Shown: positions 40,437-48,876, counted from the first letter of the stretch. The stretch is DNA of 64,000 nucleotides from Baekduia alba (GCF_028416635.1 NZ_CP114013.1:3162001-3226000), one strand, 5' to 3'. Notes: generated from the letters alone by a model not told the origin. Program-made: numbers and translations.

Positions 40437-42056
40437 ATGACCACCGTGCGCGAGGCGGCGTTCGCGTTCTTCCGCGAGCGCGGGATGACGACCATCTTCG
40501 GCAACCCCGGCTCGACCGAGCTGCCGATGCTCGCGGACTTCCCGCCGGACTTCACGTACGTCTTGGGGTTGCAGGAGGCGGTCGTCGTCGGGATGGCCGA
40601 CGGCTACGCGCAGGCCTCCGGGCGCGTCGCGCACGTCAACCTGCACACCGCCCCCGGCGTCGGGAACGCGATGGGCGCGCTCTTCAACGCGCAGGCCAAC
40701 AAGGCGCCGCTGCTCGTCACGGCCGGCCAGCAGGTCCGGCCGTACCTGACGATGCAGGCCAACCTGACCAACGTCCGCGCGGTCGAGGTGCCCCAGCCGT
40801 ACGTGAAGTGGTCGTTCGAGCCGCCGCGGGCGGTCGACGTGCCGGCGGCGCTGGCGCGGGCGACGCACATCGCCTCGCTGCCGCCGGCGGGGCCGGCGTT
40901 CGTGTCGCTGCCGATGGACGACTGGGGCGCGGAGGTCGACGACGGCGCGACGCGGCTGGCGCTGGGGCGCGCCGTCTGCGGCCGCGCCGTGGCCGACCCT
41001 GCCGCCGTCGCCGCCCTCGCCGCCCGCCTGGCCGCCGCCTCGGCGCCGGTCGTGGTCGCGGGGCCGGGGATCGACGCGGCCGGCGGGTGGGACCAGGCGG
41101 TGGCGTTGGCCGAGCGCCTGTCGCTGCCGGTCTGGGCGTCGCCCGCGCCCGGCGGCGGGCGGCTCGGCTTCCCCGAGGGGCACGCGCTGTTCCGCGGCGT
41201 GCTGCCGCCGGCGATCGGGCCGGCCGGGCAGGTGCTCGGCGAGTACGACCTGGTGCTGGTCGTCGGGTCCTCGGTCTTCCCGTACTACCCGCACATCCCG
41301 GGCCCGGCCCTCGGCGACGGGACCGAGTTGGTGGCGTTGACCAACGACCCCGACGAGGCGGCGCGCGCGCCGATGGGCGACGCGATCGTGGCCGACATCG
41401 CGCTGACGCTGGACGCGCTGCTGGCGGCGGTGGACGGCGTGTCGGTCACGCGCATCCCGCCACCGCCGCTCGACCCTCCGCCGCCGGCCGGCGACGCCGA
41501 CCCGGCCACCGGGCTGATGGACGCCGGCGACGTGCACGGCGTCCTGGCCGCGGTGCTGCCCGACGACGCGATCGTCGTCCTGGAGTCGCCGTCGAGCACG
41601 CTGGCGCTGCGCAACCGCCTGCGGCTGTCGCGGCCGGGGTCGTACTACTTCGGCGCGGCGGGCGGGCTCGGCTTCGGGCTCGCGGCGGCGCTCGGGGTGC
41701 AGCTCGCGGCGCCGTCCCGACCGGTCGTGTGCGTCCTGGGCGAGGGCTCGGCGCAGTACGCGATCACCGGGTTCTGGACGGCCAAGGCCTACGGGTTGCC
41801 GGTGACGTTCCTCGTCCTGCGCAACGGCGAGTACTCCATCTTGAAGTGGTTCTCGGGGCTCGAAGGGCTGTCGGGGGCGCCGGGGCTGGACCTGCCGGCG
41901 CTGGACGTCGCGGCGACGGCGGCCAGCTACGGGGTGCCGGGCGTGAAGGTGTCGGGGCGCGACGAGCTGCGGGCGGCGCTGGAAGCCGCGCTGGCCGACG
42001 AGGACGGGCCGCGGCTCGTCGAGGTCGGCGTCCGGCCGGGAATGGCGTTGGTGTAG
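40437..42056 (+). CDS. mdlC: Benzoylformate decarboxylase (ThDP enzyme)
   Basis: A 539-residue protein. GNPGSTELPML holds the cofactor-activating Glu and the Ser of the MdlC active site; NLHTAPGVGNAMG holds the active-site His. The C-terminal ThDP motif is GEGSAQYAITGFWTAKAYG then VLRNGEYSILKWF, close to MdlC though with Glu for Asp in the first GDG. It turns benzoylformate into benzaldehyde and CO2. The ATG follows GATGCT by eight bases, so the mRNA may be leaderless. Its location beside benE suggests mandelate/benzoate use. Confidence 0.85.
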   Translation: MTTVREAAFAFFRERGMTTIFGNPGSTELPMLADFPPDFTYVLGLQEAVVVGMADGYAQASGRVAHVNLHTAPGVGNAMGALFNAQANKAPLLVTAGQQVRPYLTMQANLTNVRAVEVPQPYVKWSFEPPRAVDVPAALARATHIASLPPAGPAFVSLPMDDWGAEVDDGATRLALGRAVCGRAVADPAAVAALAARLAAASAPVVVAGPGIDAAGGWDQAVALAERLSLPVWASPAPGGGRLGFPEGHALFRGVLPPAIGPAGQVLGEYDLVLVVGSSVFPYYPHIPGPALGDGTELVALTNDPDEAARAPMGDAIVADIALTLDALLAAVDGVSVTRIPPPPLDPPPPAGDADPATGLMDAGDVHGVLAAVLPDDAIVVLESPSSTLALRNRLRLSRPGSYYFGAAGGLGFGLAAALGVQLAAPSRPVVCVLGEGSAQYAITGFWTAKAYGLPVTFLVLRNGEYSILKWFSGLEGLSGAPGLDLPALDVAATAASYGVPGVKVSGRDELRAALEAALADEDGPRLVEVGVRPGMALV

Positions 42057-42059
42057 GTG

Positions 42060-43094
42060 ATGGGCGCGTCGTGGCGGCTCTGGCCCGGTCGGGTCGAGGC
42101 GTGGGCCGGCGGCCGGCTGGCGCGGCTGCTGCTGGCGCTGCCCGACGCGGCGCTGCGGCGGCTGGCCGGCACGCCGCCGCCCGCGGCGGCCGGGCTGCAC
42201 CCGCAGGCGTGGCTGATCGCGCGGCTCGTGGCGATCGGACCAGATCGGATGAGCGACGAGGCGCCGGTGGTCGAGCAGCGGCGGCGGCTGGCGCTGCAGG
42301 CGCGGGCGCTCGGGGTCCGGACGGCGGGGCTGTCGGTCAGCGACCACGTCGCCGACGGCGTGCCCACCCGGCTCTACGTGCCCGAGACCGCCGGGGAGGA
42401 CACCCCGTTGTTGGTGTACTACCACGGCGGCGGCTGGGTCCAGGGGTCGGTCGCGACCCACGACGCGAGCTGCCGGCTGCTGGCCGCGCTGAGCGGCGTG
42501 CGCGTGTTGTCGGTGGACTACCGGCTGGCGCCCGAGCATCCGTACCCGGCGGCCGTCGAGGACGCGATCACGGCATACCGGTGGGCGGCGCAGCGGTACG
42601 GCGGACGGTTGGCGGTCGGCGGCGACAGCGCGGGCGGGAACCTCGCGGCGGTCGTCGCGCTGACCGCCCGCGACGACGACGAGCTGCCCGACGCCGCGTT
42701 CCAGTTGTTGTTGTACCCGGTCACCGACGTGGCGGCGAAGTCGGCGTCCTACGCCACGTACGCGCGCGGGTTCGTGCTGACCGAGCCCGGGATGGACTGG
42801 TTCACGGGCAAGTACCTGCCGGAGGTGGCGCGCCGCTACGAGTGGCGGGCGTCGCCGCTGCGGGCGCCGGACCTCACCGGGCTGCCGCCCGCCTACGTGG
42901 CGACCTGCCTGCCCGACGTCCTGCGCGACGAGGGCGAGGCCTACGCCGCACGGCTGCGCGCGGCGGGCGTGCCGGTCGCGACGCAGCGCCACGCGCAGGT
43001 CCACGGCTTCTTCAACATGAGCGGGGCCCGGAGCAGCCGCGCGGCCATTGGTCAGATCGCCGGCGCGCTCCGCCAGGGCCTCGCGTCGACCTGA
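42060..43094 (+). CDS. HSL-family alpha/beta-hydrolase (esterase)
   Basis: A 344-residue protein with HGGGW (oxyanion hole, residues 121-125), GDSAGGNLAA (nucleophile Ser), and a C-terminal QVHGFFNM (His). LSVDYRLAPEHPYPAAVEDA is typical of the hormone-sensitive lipase family. It starts at the ATG three bases after the mdlC stop (a GTG directly after the stop is an alternative), so it is in one operon with mdlC and may cleave an aromatic ester. Confidence 0.85.
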   Translation: MGASWRLWPGRVEAWAGGRLARLLLALPDAALRRLAGTPPPAAAGLHPQAWLIARLVAIGPDRMSDEAPVVEQRRRLALQARALGVRTAGLSVSDHVADGVPTRLYVPETAGEDTPLLVYYHGGGWVQGSVATHDASCRLLAALSGVRVLSVDYRLAPEHPYPAAVEDAITAYRWAAQRYGGRLAVGGDSAGGNLAAVVALTARDDDELPDAAFQLLLYPVTDVAAKSASYATYARGFVLTEPGMDWFTGKYLPEVARRYEWRASPLRAPDLTGLPPAYVATCLPDVLRDEGEAYAARLRAAGVPVATQRHAQVHGFFNMSGARSSRAAIGQIAGALRQGLAST

Positions 43095-43132
43095 GCCGGC
43101 GTCGCCACCGACAGGTACCCTGTAGACGAGAG

Positions 43133-43564
43133 ATGCCCGCCCGCCCGCCCGCACGCCCGAAGACCGTTGGTCCCGACCACGTGCCGTGCATGGAGCTCAC
43201 CGAAGGCGAGGCCCGCTACCTGCTCGCCCTCCGCGACCTCAACTCCGCGGGCGTGCCGCCCTCCCAGGCCGCGGTCGCCCGCAAGGTCGGCGTCTCACAC
43301 CCGACGGCGCTGGAGATGATCCGCCGCCTCCGCGCGCTGGACCTCGTCGCACCCGACGCCCTCACGCTGACGGCCAACGGCACCTCCGCCGCCCTGGTCC
43401 TGACCTCCCGCCGCCACGCCGCCCGCGTCCTCGCCCAGGAAGTCCTCGGCCTCGACGACGAGCAGGCCAACGCCGAAGCCGAAGCCTTGGCCACCAGCCT
43501 CTCCCCCGTCCTCGCCCGCCGCCTCGTCGCCTGGCGCACGCGCCGCGACAACGGCGAGGCCTAG
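43133..43564 (+). CDS. DtxR/MntR-type metal-dependent regulator (short)
   Basis: A 143-residue protein. A winged helix (PSQAAVARKVGVSHPTALEM, IRRLRALDLVAPDALTLT) is followed by the dimer domain (RHAARVLAQEVLGLDDEQAN, SPVLARRLVAWRTR) of the DtxR family. It lacks the C-terminal SH3-like domain, like MntR. ATG at 43133 follows TACCCT by 11 bases; ATG at 43190 (MELTEGEARYLLAL) is another possible start. It lies before the metal transporter genes. Confidence 0.75.
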   Translation: MPARPPARPKTVGPDHVPCMELTEGEARYLLALRDLNSAGVPPSQAAVARKVGVSHPTALEMIRRLRALDLVAPDALTLTANGTSAALVLTSRRHAARVLAQEVLGLDDEQANAEAEALATSLSPVLARRLVAWRTRRDNGEA

Positions 43565-43571
43565 CACCCCA

Positions 43572-43627
43572 CGCCGGCGGAGCCGGCGACCCTCGCACCA
43601 CCAGGGTGGACCACGCGCCGGTGCGAG
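43572..43627 (+). terminator. Hairpins after the DtxR-like gene
   Basis: CGCCGGC-GGA-GCCGGCG (43572-43588) lies eight bases past the stop and is followed by a wider repeat CTCGCACC/GGTGCGAG (43592-43627). The rest of the gap to 43,775 is GC-rich with no gene seen. Confidence 0.6.
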
Positions 43628-43775
43628 AGCGGTGGCGGCGACCCGAGGCCGACTGCGGCCAAGGGCGGTGGCGGCGCCGGCGGGTGCGAAGGCGCGTCTG
43701 CCGGGCGTGGCGGAGCGCAGCGGCGGCAGCAGCACCGGGCGGCCGAGCGTCGGTGGCCCGCTCGCCGGGGAAGAT

Positions 43776-43797
43776 GAGATCGGTTCTCGCTTATACT
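43776..43797 (+). promoter_or_regulatory. Metal-regulated promoter of the ABC operon
   Basis: A 13-bp palindrome GAGATCGGTTCTC (43776-43788) lies just before a strong -10 box TATACT (43792-43797). The first gene starts with GTG at 43807, nine bases on, so the transcript is probably leaderless. The palindrome resembles GGGAATGGTTCCC at the Fur gene (46653-46665). Confidence 0.65.
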
Positions 43798-43806
43798 GGC
43801 CGCCCA

Positions 43807-44646
43807 GTGCCCGCCCCATTCGACCTGCCGTTCGTCCAGCGCGCCGTCGTGGAGATCGTTCTCCTCGCGGTCGGTTCGGGGATCCTCGGCACGTGGATCG
43901 TGTTGCGGGGGCTGAGCTTCTACGCGCATGCGGTCGGCACGGCCGCGTTCCCGGGGCTGGTGCTCGCCGATGGGCTCGGCTTCTCGCCGCTGCTCGGCGC
44001 GCTGGCCACGGCGGGCATCGTCGCGATCGGCGTCACCGCGCTCGCCAATCGCGGCCGGGCGGAGTACGACACCGCGACCGCGCTGGTCCTGGTCGGCGCG
44101 CTCGCGGCCGGCGTCATCCTGGCGTCCGACGTCTTCCACTCCCAAGGCAGCGTCGAGCGCCTGCTCTTCGGGAGCCTGCTGCTGATCGACTCCACCGACC
44201 AGATCGTCGCCGCCGTGGTCGGCGTCGCGGCCCTGGCGATCGGCGCGGTGCTCGGCCGGCGGTGGCTGGCCCACGGCTTCGACCGCGAGAGCGCGAAGGC
44301 GCTCGGCGCGCGCTCGCCGCTGCCGGACCTCCTGCTCCTCGCCCTCGTCGCGGCCTCGGCCGTCGCGGCGCTCGACGCCATCGGCGCGCTGCTCGCCACG
44401 GCGCTCCTCGTCGTCCCGGCCGCCACGACCCGCCTGCTCGTCGACCGCCTCCGCACCTGGCAGCTGACGACCGTCGCGCTGGTGGTCGCCGAGGGCGTCT
44501 TCGGCCTCTACCTGTCCGTCGAGACCAACGCGCCCCCAGGCGCGACGATCGCGGTCGTCGGCGGCGTCGTGTTCGCGATCACCGCTCTCGGGCGCGCAGC
44601 CGTCACCGCGCGCACCGCGCGCACCACCGCCGAAGCGACCGCGTGA
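43807..44646 (+). CDS. Znu/Mnt-type ABC transporter permease 1
   Basis: A 279-residue membrane protein starting at GTG (VPAPFDLPFVQRAVVEIVLL) with about eight segments. GTWIVLRGLSFYAHAVGTAA and FPGLVLADGLG are the ABC-3 family signature found in zinc and manganese importers (ZnuB, MntB). It pairs with the second permease at 45374. No substrate-binding protein gene lies nearby. Confidence 0.85.
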   Translation: MPAPFDLPFVQRAVVEIVLLAVGSGILGTWIVLRGLSFYAHAVGTAAFPGLVLADGLGFSPLLGALATAGIVAIGVTALANRGRAEYDTATALVLVGALAAGVILASDVFHSQGSVERLLFGSLLLIDSTDQIVAAVVGVAALAIGAVLGRRWLAHGFDRESAKALGARSPLPDLLLLALVAASAVAALDAIGALLATALLVVPAATTRLLVDRLRTWQLTTVALVVAEGVFGLYLSVETNAPPGATIAVVGGVVFAITALGRAAVTARTARTTAEATA

Positions 44647-45377
44647 TCCTCAGCGCCGATCACCTCGCCGCCGGCTACGGCGGCCCGCCCGTCCTGCAGG
44701 ACGTCACCTTCACCGCCCAGGCCGGCCAGCGCATCGCCGTCCTCGGGCCCAACGGCGGCGGCAAGACCACGCTCTTCCGCACCCTCCTCGGCGAGCTGCG
44801 CCCCAGCGCCGGCAGCCTCGTCCGCCCGCCGCGCGTCGGCGTGGTCCCCCAGACCGAGCGCTCACGCCTGGACTTCCCCGTGTCCGCCCTCGACGTCGCG
44901 CTGATGGGCACGCTCTCGACCCTCCCGTGGTGGAAGCGCCCGACCAAGGCCGACCGCCGCCGCGCGCGCCAGGCCCTCGCGGACGTCGGCCTCGCCGACC
45001 GCGCCGACCGCACCTTCGGCGACCTCAGCGGCGGTCAGCGCCAGCGCGTCCTCGTCGCCCGCGCGCTCGTCCAGGACGCCCCGGTCCTCCTGCTCGACGA
45101 GCCCTACGTCGGCCTCGACACGCCCAGCGTCGCCCTCCTGGACGACCTCCTCGACCGACTCGTACAACAAGGTCGCGCGCTCCTGATCGCCACCCACGAC
45201 GTGGACCAGGCCCGCCGCTGGGAGCGCGTCCTCTGCCTCAACCGCCGCCAGATCGCGTTCGGCGAGCCGGCCGAGACGCTGACCCGCGAGACCCTCGAGC
45301 TGACCTACGGCGCCGAGATCGTCGACCTCCCCGGCGAGCGCTGCGTGCTGCCCGCCCACCACCACGACCACGCGTGA
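44643..45377 (+). CDS. Znu/Mnt-type ABC transporter ATPase
   Basis: A 244-residue protein from the GTG overlapping the upstream stop (GTGA). Walker A GPNGGGKTT, Q-loop VVPQTERSRLDFP, signature LSGGQRQRVLVARAL and Walker B VLLLDEP are all present. PQTERSRLDFPVSALDVALM is typical of the metal family. The C-terminus ends PAHHHDHA, a His cluster that could sense metal. Confidence 0.9.
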   Translation: MILSADHLAAGYGGPPVLQDVTFTAQAGQRIAVLGPNGGGKTTLFRTLLGELRPSAGSLVRPPRVGVVPQTERSRLDFPVSALDVALMGTLSTLPWWKRPTKADRRRARQALADVGLADRADRTFGDLSGGQRQRVLVARALVQDAPVLLLDEPYVGLDTPSVALLDDLLDRLVQQGRALLIATHDVDQARRWERVLCLNRRQIAFGEPAETLTRETLELTYGAEIVDLPGERCVLPAHHHDHA

Positions 45378-46234
45378 TCGCGACCATCTGGCACAGCCTG
45401 GTCGAGCCCTGGCAGCAGGGCATCGACCGCCGCGCGCTGATCGAGGTCCTGCTGCTCGGCCTCACCGGCGGCGCGCTCGGGTGCTGGATCATCTTCTACA
45501 ACCTGTCGTACTCCACCGAGTCGCTCGCGCACGCGCTCCTGCCCGGCCTCGTGCTCGCCGCGCTGACCGGCATCCCGCTGATCCTCGGCGGCGCCGCCGG
45601 CCTCGTCGTCGCCGCGCTGGCGATCGCGGCCGCCGCCCGGACCCCCGCGGTCGGCCGGGACACCGCGGTCGCAGTCGTGGTCACCGCGCTGCTCGGGCTC
45701 GGCGCGCTGCTCGCGCTCTCCCCCGACACGCCCGCCGGCCTCGGCGAGCTGCTCTTCGGCGACGTCCTCGGCGTGTCCGACACCGACCTCGCGCTCGCCG
45801 CGGCGCTCGCGGCCGCCGTGCTGATCGCCCTCGGCGCGCTCCACGGCCGCCTCCTGCTCGTCGGCTTCGACCGCCTCAACGCCCGCGCGCTCGGGGTCAA
45901 CCCCACCACCATCGACGTCGCCCTGCTGCTGCTCGTCGCCGCCGCGCTGCTCGTGGCCGTCCAGGGCCTCGGCAACCTGCTCGTGGTCGCGGTCCTCGTC
46001 GGCCCCGCCGCCTGCGCCCGCGCGGTCACGCACCGCATGTCCACCATGATGGTGGTGGCGGCGGCGACCGCCGTCGTCGCCGGCTTCGGCGGCCTCTACC
46101 TGTCCTACTACGCGCGCACCGCGGCCGGCGCGTCGATCGCGGCCGTCATCTGCGGCGTCTACGCCCTGGCGCTGCTCACGCGGAGCATTCCGCGCACGAG
46201 CCATGGAGCACCACGTCGTGCTCCGCAACCGTGA
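45374..46234 (+). CDS. Znu/Mnt-type ABC transporter permease 2
   Basis: A 286-residue protein from the GTG overlapping the ATPase stop (GTGA). GALGCWIIFYNLSYSTESLA and HALLPGLVLA are the ABC-3 signature. It probably forms a heterodimer with permease 1; many metal importers use a homodimer, so two different permeases are notable. Its 3' end overlaps the convergent Fur gene by 59 bases. Confidence 0.85.
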   Translation: MIATIWHSLVEPWQQGIDRRALIEVLLLGLTGGALGCWIIFYNLSYSTESLAHALLPGLVLAALTGIPLILGGAAGLVVAALAIAAAARTPAVGRDTAVAVVVTALLGLGALLALSPDTPAGLGELLFGDVLGVSDTDLALAAALAAAVLIALGALHGRLLLVGFDRLNARALGVNPTTIDVALLLLVAAALLVAVQGLGNLLVVAVLVGPAACARAVTHRMSTMMVVAAATAVVAGFGGLYLSYYARTAAGASIAAVICGVYALALLTRSIPRTSHGAPRRAPQP

Positions 46235-46661
46235 ACGTGACCTTCCGCGCCAGCCGCTGGATCGAGTCCTCCAGCTCGGGATCCTCGAACGGGATCACGA
46301 TGCCGCACGCGTCGCACACCATGTGATGGTGATGGCCTTCTGACCGGTGCGCCTCGAAGCGCGCCAGCCCCTGGCCGACCTCGACGCGGGTGATGAGCTT
46401 CAGCGCCTCGAGCTCTTCGAGGATGCGGTAGATCGACGCCCGCGCGACCGGCCGCGCCCCGTCGCCGGCGGTGCCCAGCGTCTCCTCGATCTCGGCCGCC
46501 GACAGCGCGCAGCGCTGGTCGTCGAGCAGCGCGATCAGCGACGCCCGCGCGCCGCCACGCCGGTAGCCGGCCTCGGCCAGCGCGTCGGTGGCGCGCTCCG
46601 CCCAGCACGCGCCGTCGGCGCACCCATGATGGTGATCGTGTTGGCTGCCGATGGGAACCAT
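46176..46661 (-). CDS. Fur-family regulator (probably Zur)
   Basis: A 161-residue protein with a His-rich start (MVPIGSQHDHHHGCADGAC), a winged helix (LSAAEIEETLGTAG, VARASIYRILEELEALKLIT) and the Fur metal sites HHHHMVCDACG and HGSCAEC (two Cys pairs for structural zinc). The ATG lies inside the palindrome GGGAATGGTTCCC and eight bases after TACCCT, so it is probably leaderless and self-regulated. With the neighbouring Znu-type operon, zinc control is the best guess. Confidence 0.85.
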   Translation of the reverse strand: MVPIGSQHDHHHGCADGACWAERATDALAEAGYRRGGARASLIALLDDQRCALSAAEIEETLGTAGDGARPVARASIYRILEELEALKLITRVEVGQGLARFEAHRSEGHHHHMVCDACGIVIPFEDPELEDSIQRLARKVTFTVAEHDVVLHGSCAECSA

Positions 46662-46690
46662 TCCCGTAAAGGGTATCGCCGCGCTAGCAT
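46653..46690. promoter_or_regulatory. Divergent Fur-controlled promoters
   Basis: The perfect palindrome GGGAACCATTCCC (46653-46665) covers the Fur start codon. On the minus strand TACCCT (46675-46670) is the -10 of fur. On the plus strand TAGCAT (46685-46690) lies seven bases before the ATG at 46698, with the palindrome edge at its -35. One dimer could control both genes. Confidence 0.6.
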
Positions 46691-46697
46691 CGCGGCC

Positions 46698-46868
46698 ATG
46701 TGCGCAGGGTGTGCGATGACCGCCATGGCGGGCGCGAGCGGCGTCCGCTCGTGGCTGCAGACCCGCGGCTGGAGCTGGCTGACGCCGGACCGCCTGCGGC
46801 GCACGACCGTCGCGGTCTTCGCGATCGCGACGGTCGTCTCCACGGTGGGGCTGGCCGGCTCGGGCTGA
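46698..46868 (+). CDS. 56-residue Cys-containing membrane protein
   Basis: It starts MCAGCAMTAMAGASGVRSWL, with a CxxC at the N-terminus, then one membrane segment (TTVAVFAIATVVSTVGLAGS). It is divergent from fur and shares its operator, so it is probably metal-regulated. The -10 TAGCAT is seven bases before the ATG (leaderless). A metal chaperone or sensor role is only a guess. Confidence 0.6.
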   Translation: MCAGCAMTAMAGASGVRSWLQTRGWSWLTPDRLRRTTVAVFAIATVVSTVGLAGSG

Positions 46869-46881
46869 GCCGGCGCCCGGC

Positions 46882-48831
46882 CTACGTCGAGAGCTGGGAC
46901 GCGACCTTCGACAGCGGCTCGGCCAGCGCGTCGACCAGCTGGCTCAGGCGCTTGCGCTCGGCCGGCGTGACCTTCTCGTAGGTCGGGTAGCTGTCGCCCT
47001 CCTTGAGCTGGGCCAGCCGCGCGTTGACGGCGTCGAAGCGCGCAGCGATCGTCGTCGCCAGCTCCGGGTCGCTCTTGCGCAGCGCCGGCGCGAGCAGCCC
47101 GAACGCGGTCTCCGAGCCCTCGACGTTGGCCTGGAAGTCGGAGAGGTCGGTGTGCGAATACCGATCCTCCTCACCCGTGATCTTGGAGGCCGAGACCTCG
47201 TCGAGCAGGCCGTTGGCGCCGTTGGCCAGCTCCTCGGGCTGGTAGGTCAGCCCGGTGGTCTTGGTCTGGAGCTGCTTGACGTCGGCCAGCAGCTTGTCGG
47301 CGATCGGGGTCAGGCCCTTCGTGGAGCTCTTGACCCACAGCCCCTGCTCGATCTTGTGGAAGCCCGTCCACGGCGTGCCCTTCGCGACGTCGTTGACGCG
47401 CGCGTCGATCTCGGGGTCCAGCGTGCCGAAGGACTCGGCGACCGGCTCGATCGTCTCGTACGGCGCACGGGCGGCGGCGAACTGGGCCTTGGCCTCCTCG
47501 ACGTCGCCGGCCTTGACGGCTTCGACGAACTTCTGGGTGCGCTGCACCAGGATCTTGGACTGGTTGGTGACGTAGGACGCGTAGGACGCGGTCGCGGACT
47601 TCAGCAGCGGGTCGCCCGCGCCGGTGTCGGCCACGGCCTTGCCGCCGACCGTCAGCGCGCCGGTCGCCGCGGTCTTCCCGCCCGGGCACGACATGGAGTA
47701 CTCGCCCGGCTTCAGGTTGACCGTGAACGACCCGGACAGGCCGGCGACCAGGTTCTCCTTCTCGCCCAGGATGCGCGAGCCGCTGAGCACCTCGAACTCG
47801 CTGACGCGCCCGGTCCCGCCGTTGGTGACCTTGAACTCGGTCGGCCCCGCGTTGAGCTTCATCGTCGCGGGCTCGCAGCCGGCGTCGGTCAGCTTGACCG
47901 CGACCTGCTTGGTGCCGGGCGCGCTGCTGGAGTCGTCCGACGACCCGCAGGCGGCGAGGAAAAGGGCGGCGGCGGTGACGACGACCGTCGCGACGGCGGT
48001 GCTCTTCATGCGGTGCTCCTTGGCGGGCTTCTTGCGCGCCGGAATCAAGATGTACGTGATGGCAGGGATGGCGTACGCGAGGTAGCCGATGACCTCGATG
48101 GTGGTCGGCTGCGGCTGCAGGCCGAGCATGCCCGTGAGCAATGCGGCGGTCCACGTGCCGGGGACGACGAGCCACGTCAGGTCGACGGCCTGGTCCTGGC
48201 CGAAGTTGATCCAGCCGGCCTCGTGGGCCGTGTGCAGCGTGCTGGCGACCAGGCCGGCCGCGACGAGCGCGAGCACGAGGCCGGTCAGCCGGAAGAAGCG
48301 GGCGTAGTTGAGCTTGACGCCGCCGCGGTAGATCGCGAAGCCGATGACGACCGCGGTGAGGATGCCGAGGATCGCGCCGATGCCGGCGGTGCCCGCGTTG
48401 TCGCTGTTCTGAAAGACGGCGACGAGGAAGACCGCGGTCTCCAGGCCCTCGCGGAAGACCGCGAAGAACGCCATGCCGATGAGCGCGCCGACCGAGCCCT
48501 GCTTGAGCGCGGACGCCGTGTTGGCGCGCAGCTCGGCGCTGAGCCCCGCCGCGTTGCGGCGCATCCACACCAACATGAACGTGACGATGCCCACGGCGAC
48601 CGCGCCGACGACCGTCTCCAGGCCCTCCTGCTGCTTCTGCGGGAGCTCCTGGTTGACGACCTCGAGCAGGATCCCGACCGCGAGGCAGATCGTGGCGGCG
48701 GCCACGACGCCGGCCCAGACCCAGCGCAGCGCGTCGGTCCGGCCCTCCTGGCGGAGGAACGTGGCGATGATCGAGACGATGAGCGCGGCCTCTACGCCTT
48801 CGCGCAGGCCGATCACGAACGTCGGAAGCAT
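46882..48831 (-). CDS. efeUO: EfeU-EfeO iron importer in a single open frame
   Basis: A 649-residue frame. Residues 1-270 are EfeU/FTR1: seven segments and two iron motifs, REGVE (10-14) and REGLE (127-131). At residue 275 begins MKSTAVATVVVTAAALFLAA then Cys295, a complete lipoprotein signal, followed by a cupredoxin-like part and the EfeO M75 domain with FHKIEQGLW. There is no stop between them; the internal ATG (48009) has AAGGAG at good spacing. Either a true fusion or two proteins from nested starts. EfeB was not found nearby. An iron-box-like palindrome overlaps the -10. Confidence 0.85.
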   Translation of the reverse strand: MLPTFVIGLREGVEAALIVSIIATFLRQEGRTDALRWVWAGVVAAATICLAVGILLEVVNQELPQKQQEGLETVVGAVAVGIVTFMLVWMRRNAAGLSAELRANTASALKQGSVGALIGMAFFAVFREGLETAVFLVAVFQNSDNAGTAGIGAILGILTAVVIGFAIYRGGVKLNYARFFRLTGLVLALVAAGLVASTLHTAHEAGWINFGQDQAVDLTWLVVPGTWTAALLTGMLGLQPQPTTIEVIGYLAYAIPAITYILIPARKKPAKEHRMKSTAVATVVVTAAALFLAACGSSDDSSSAPGTKQVAVKLTDAGCEPATMKLNAGPTEFKVTNGGTGRVSEFEVLSGSRILGEKENLVAGLSGSFTVNLKPGEYSMSCPGGKTAATGALTVGGKAVADTGAGDPLLKSATASYASYVTNQSKILVQRTQKFVEAVKAGDVEEAKAQFAAARAPYETIEPVAESFGTLDPEIDARVNDVAKGTPWTGFHKIEQGLWVKSSTKGLTPIADKLLADVKQLQTKTTGLTYQPEELANGANGLLDEVSASKITGEEDRYSHTDLSDFQANVEGSETAFGLLAPALRKSDPELATTIAARFDAVNARLAQLKEGDSYPTYEKVTPAERKRLSQLVDALAEPLSKVASQLST

Positions 48832-48839
48832 GCGCGCAT

Positions 48840-48876
48840 CTTAGGCGTCCCTAAGCGAAGATGTCGGGTTCCCTAA
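48840..48876 (-). promoter_or_regulatory. Iron-box-like sites at the efeUO promoter
   Basis: The palindrome CTTAGGGACGCCTAAG (48855-48840 on the minus strand) runs into TAAGAT, a TAnnnT -10 only six bases before the ATG. A second TTAGGGA lies 22 bases upstream (48876). TTAGG/CCTAA half sites are those of DtxR/IdeR boxes, though the spacing differs from the 19-bp consensus. Confidence 0.55.

Noticed and set aside
39554-43564. A 1,336-codon open frame on the plus strand
   Set aside because: It is a high-GC shadow: it crosses antisense to the XRE-cupin gene and out of frame with benzoylformate decarboxylase and reads as Arg/Gly/Ala repeats. Only its last 143 codons (the DtxR-like gene) are real.
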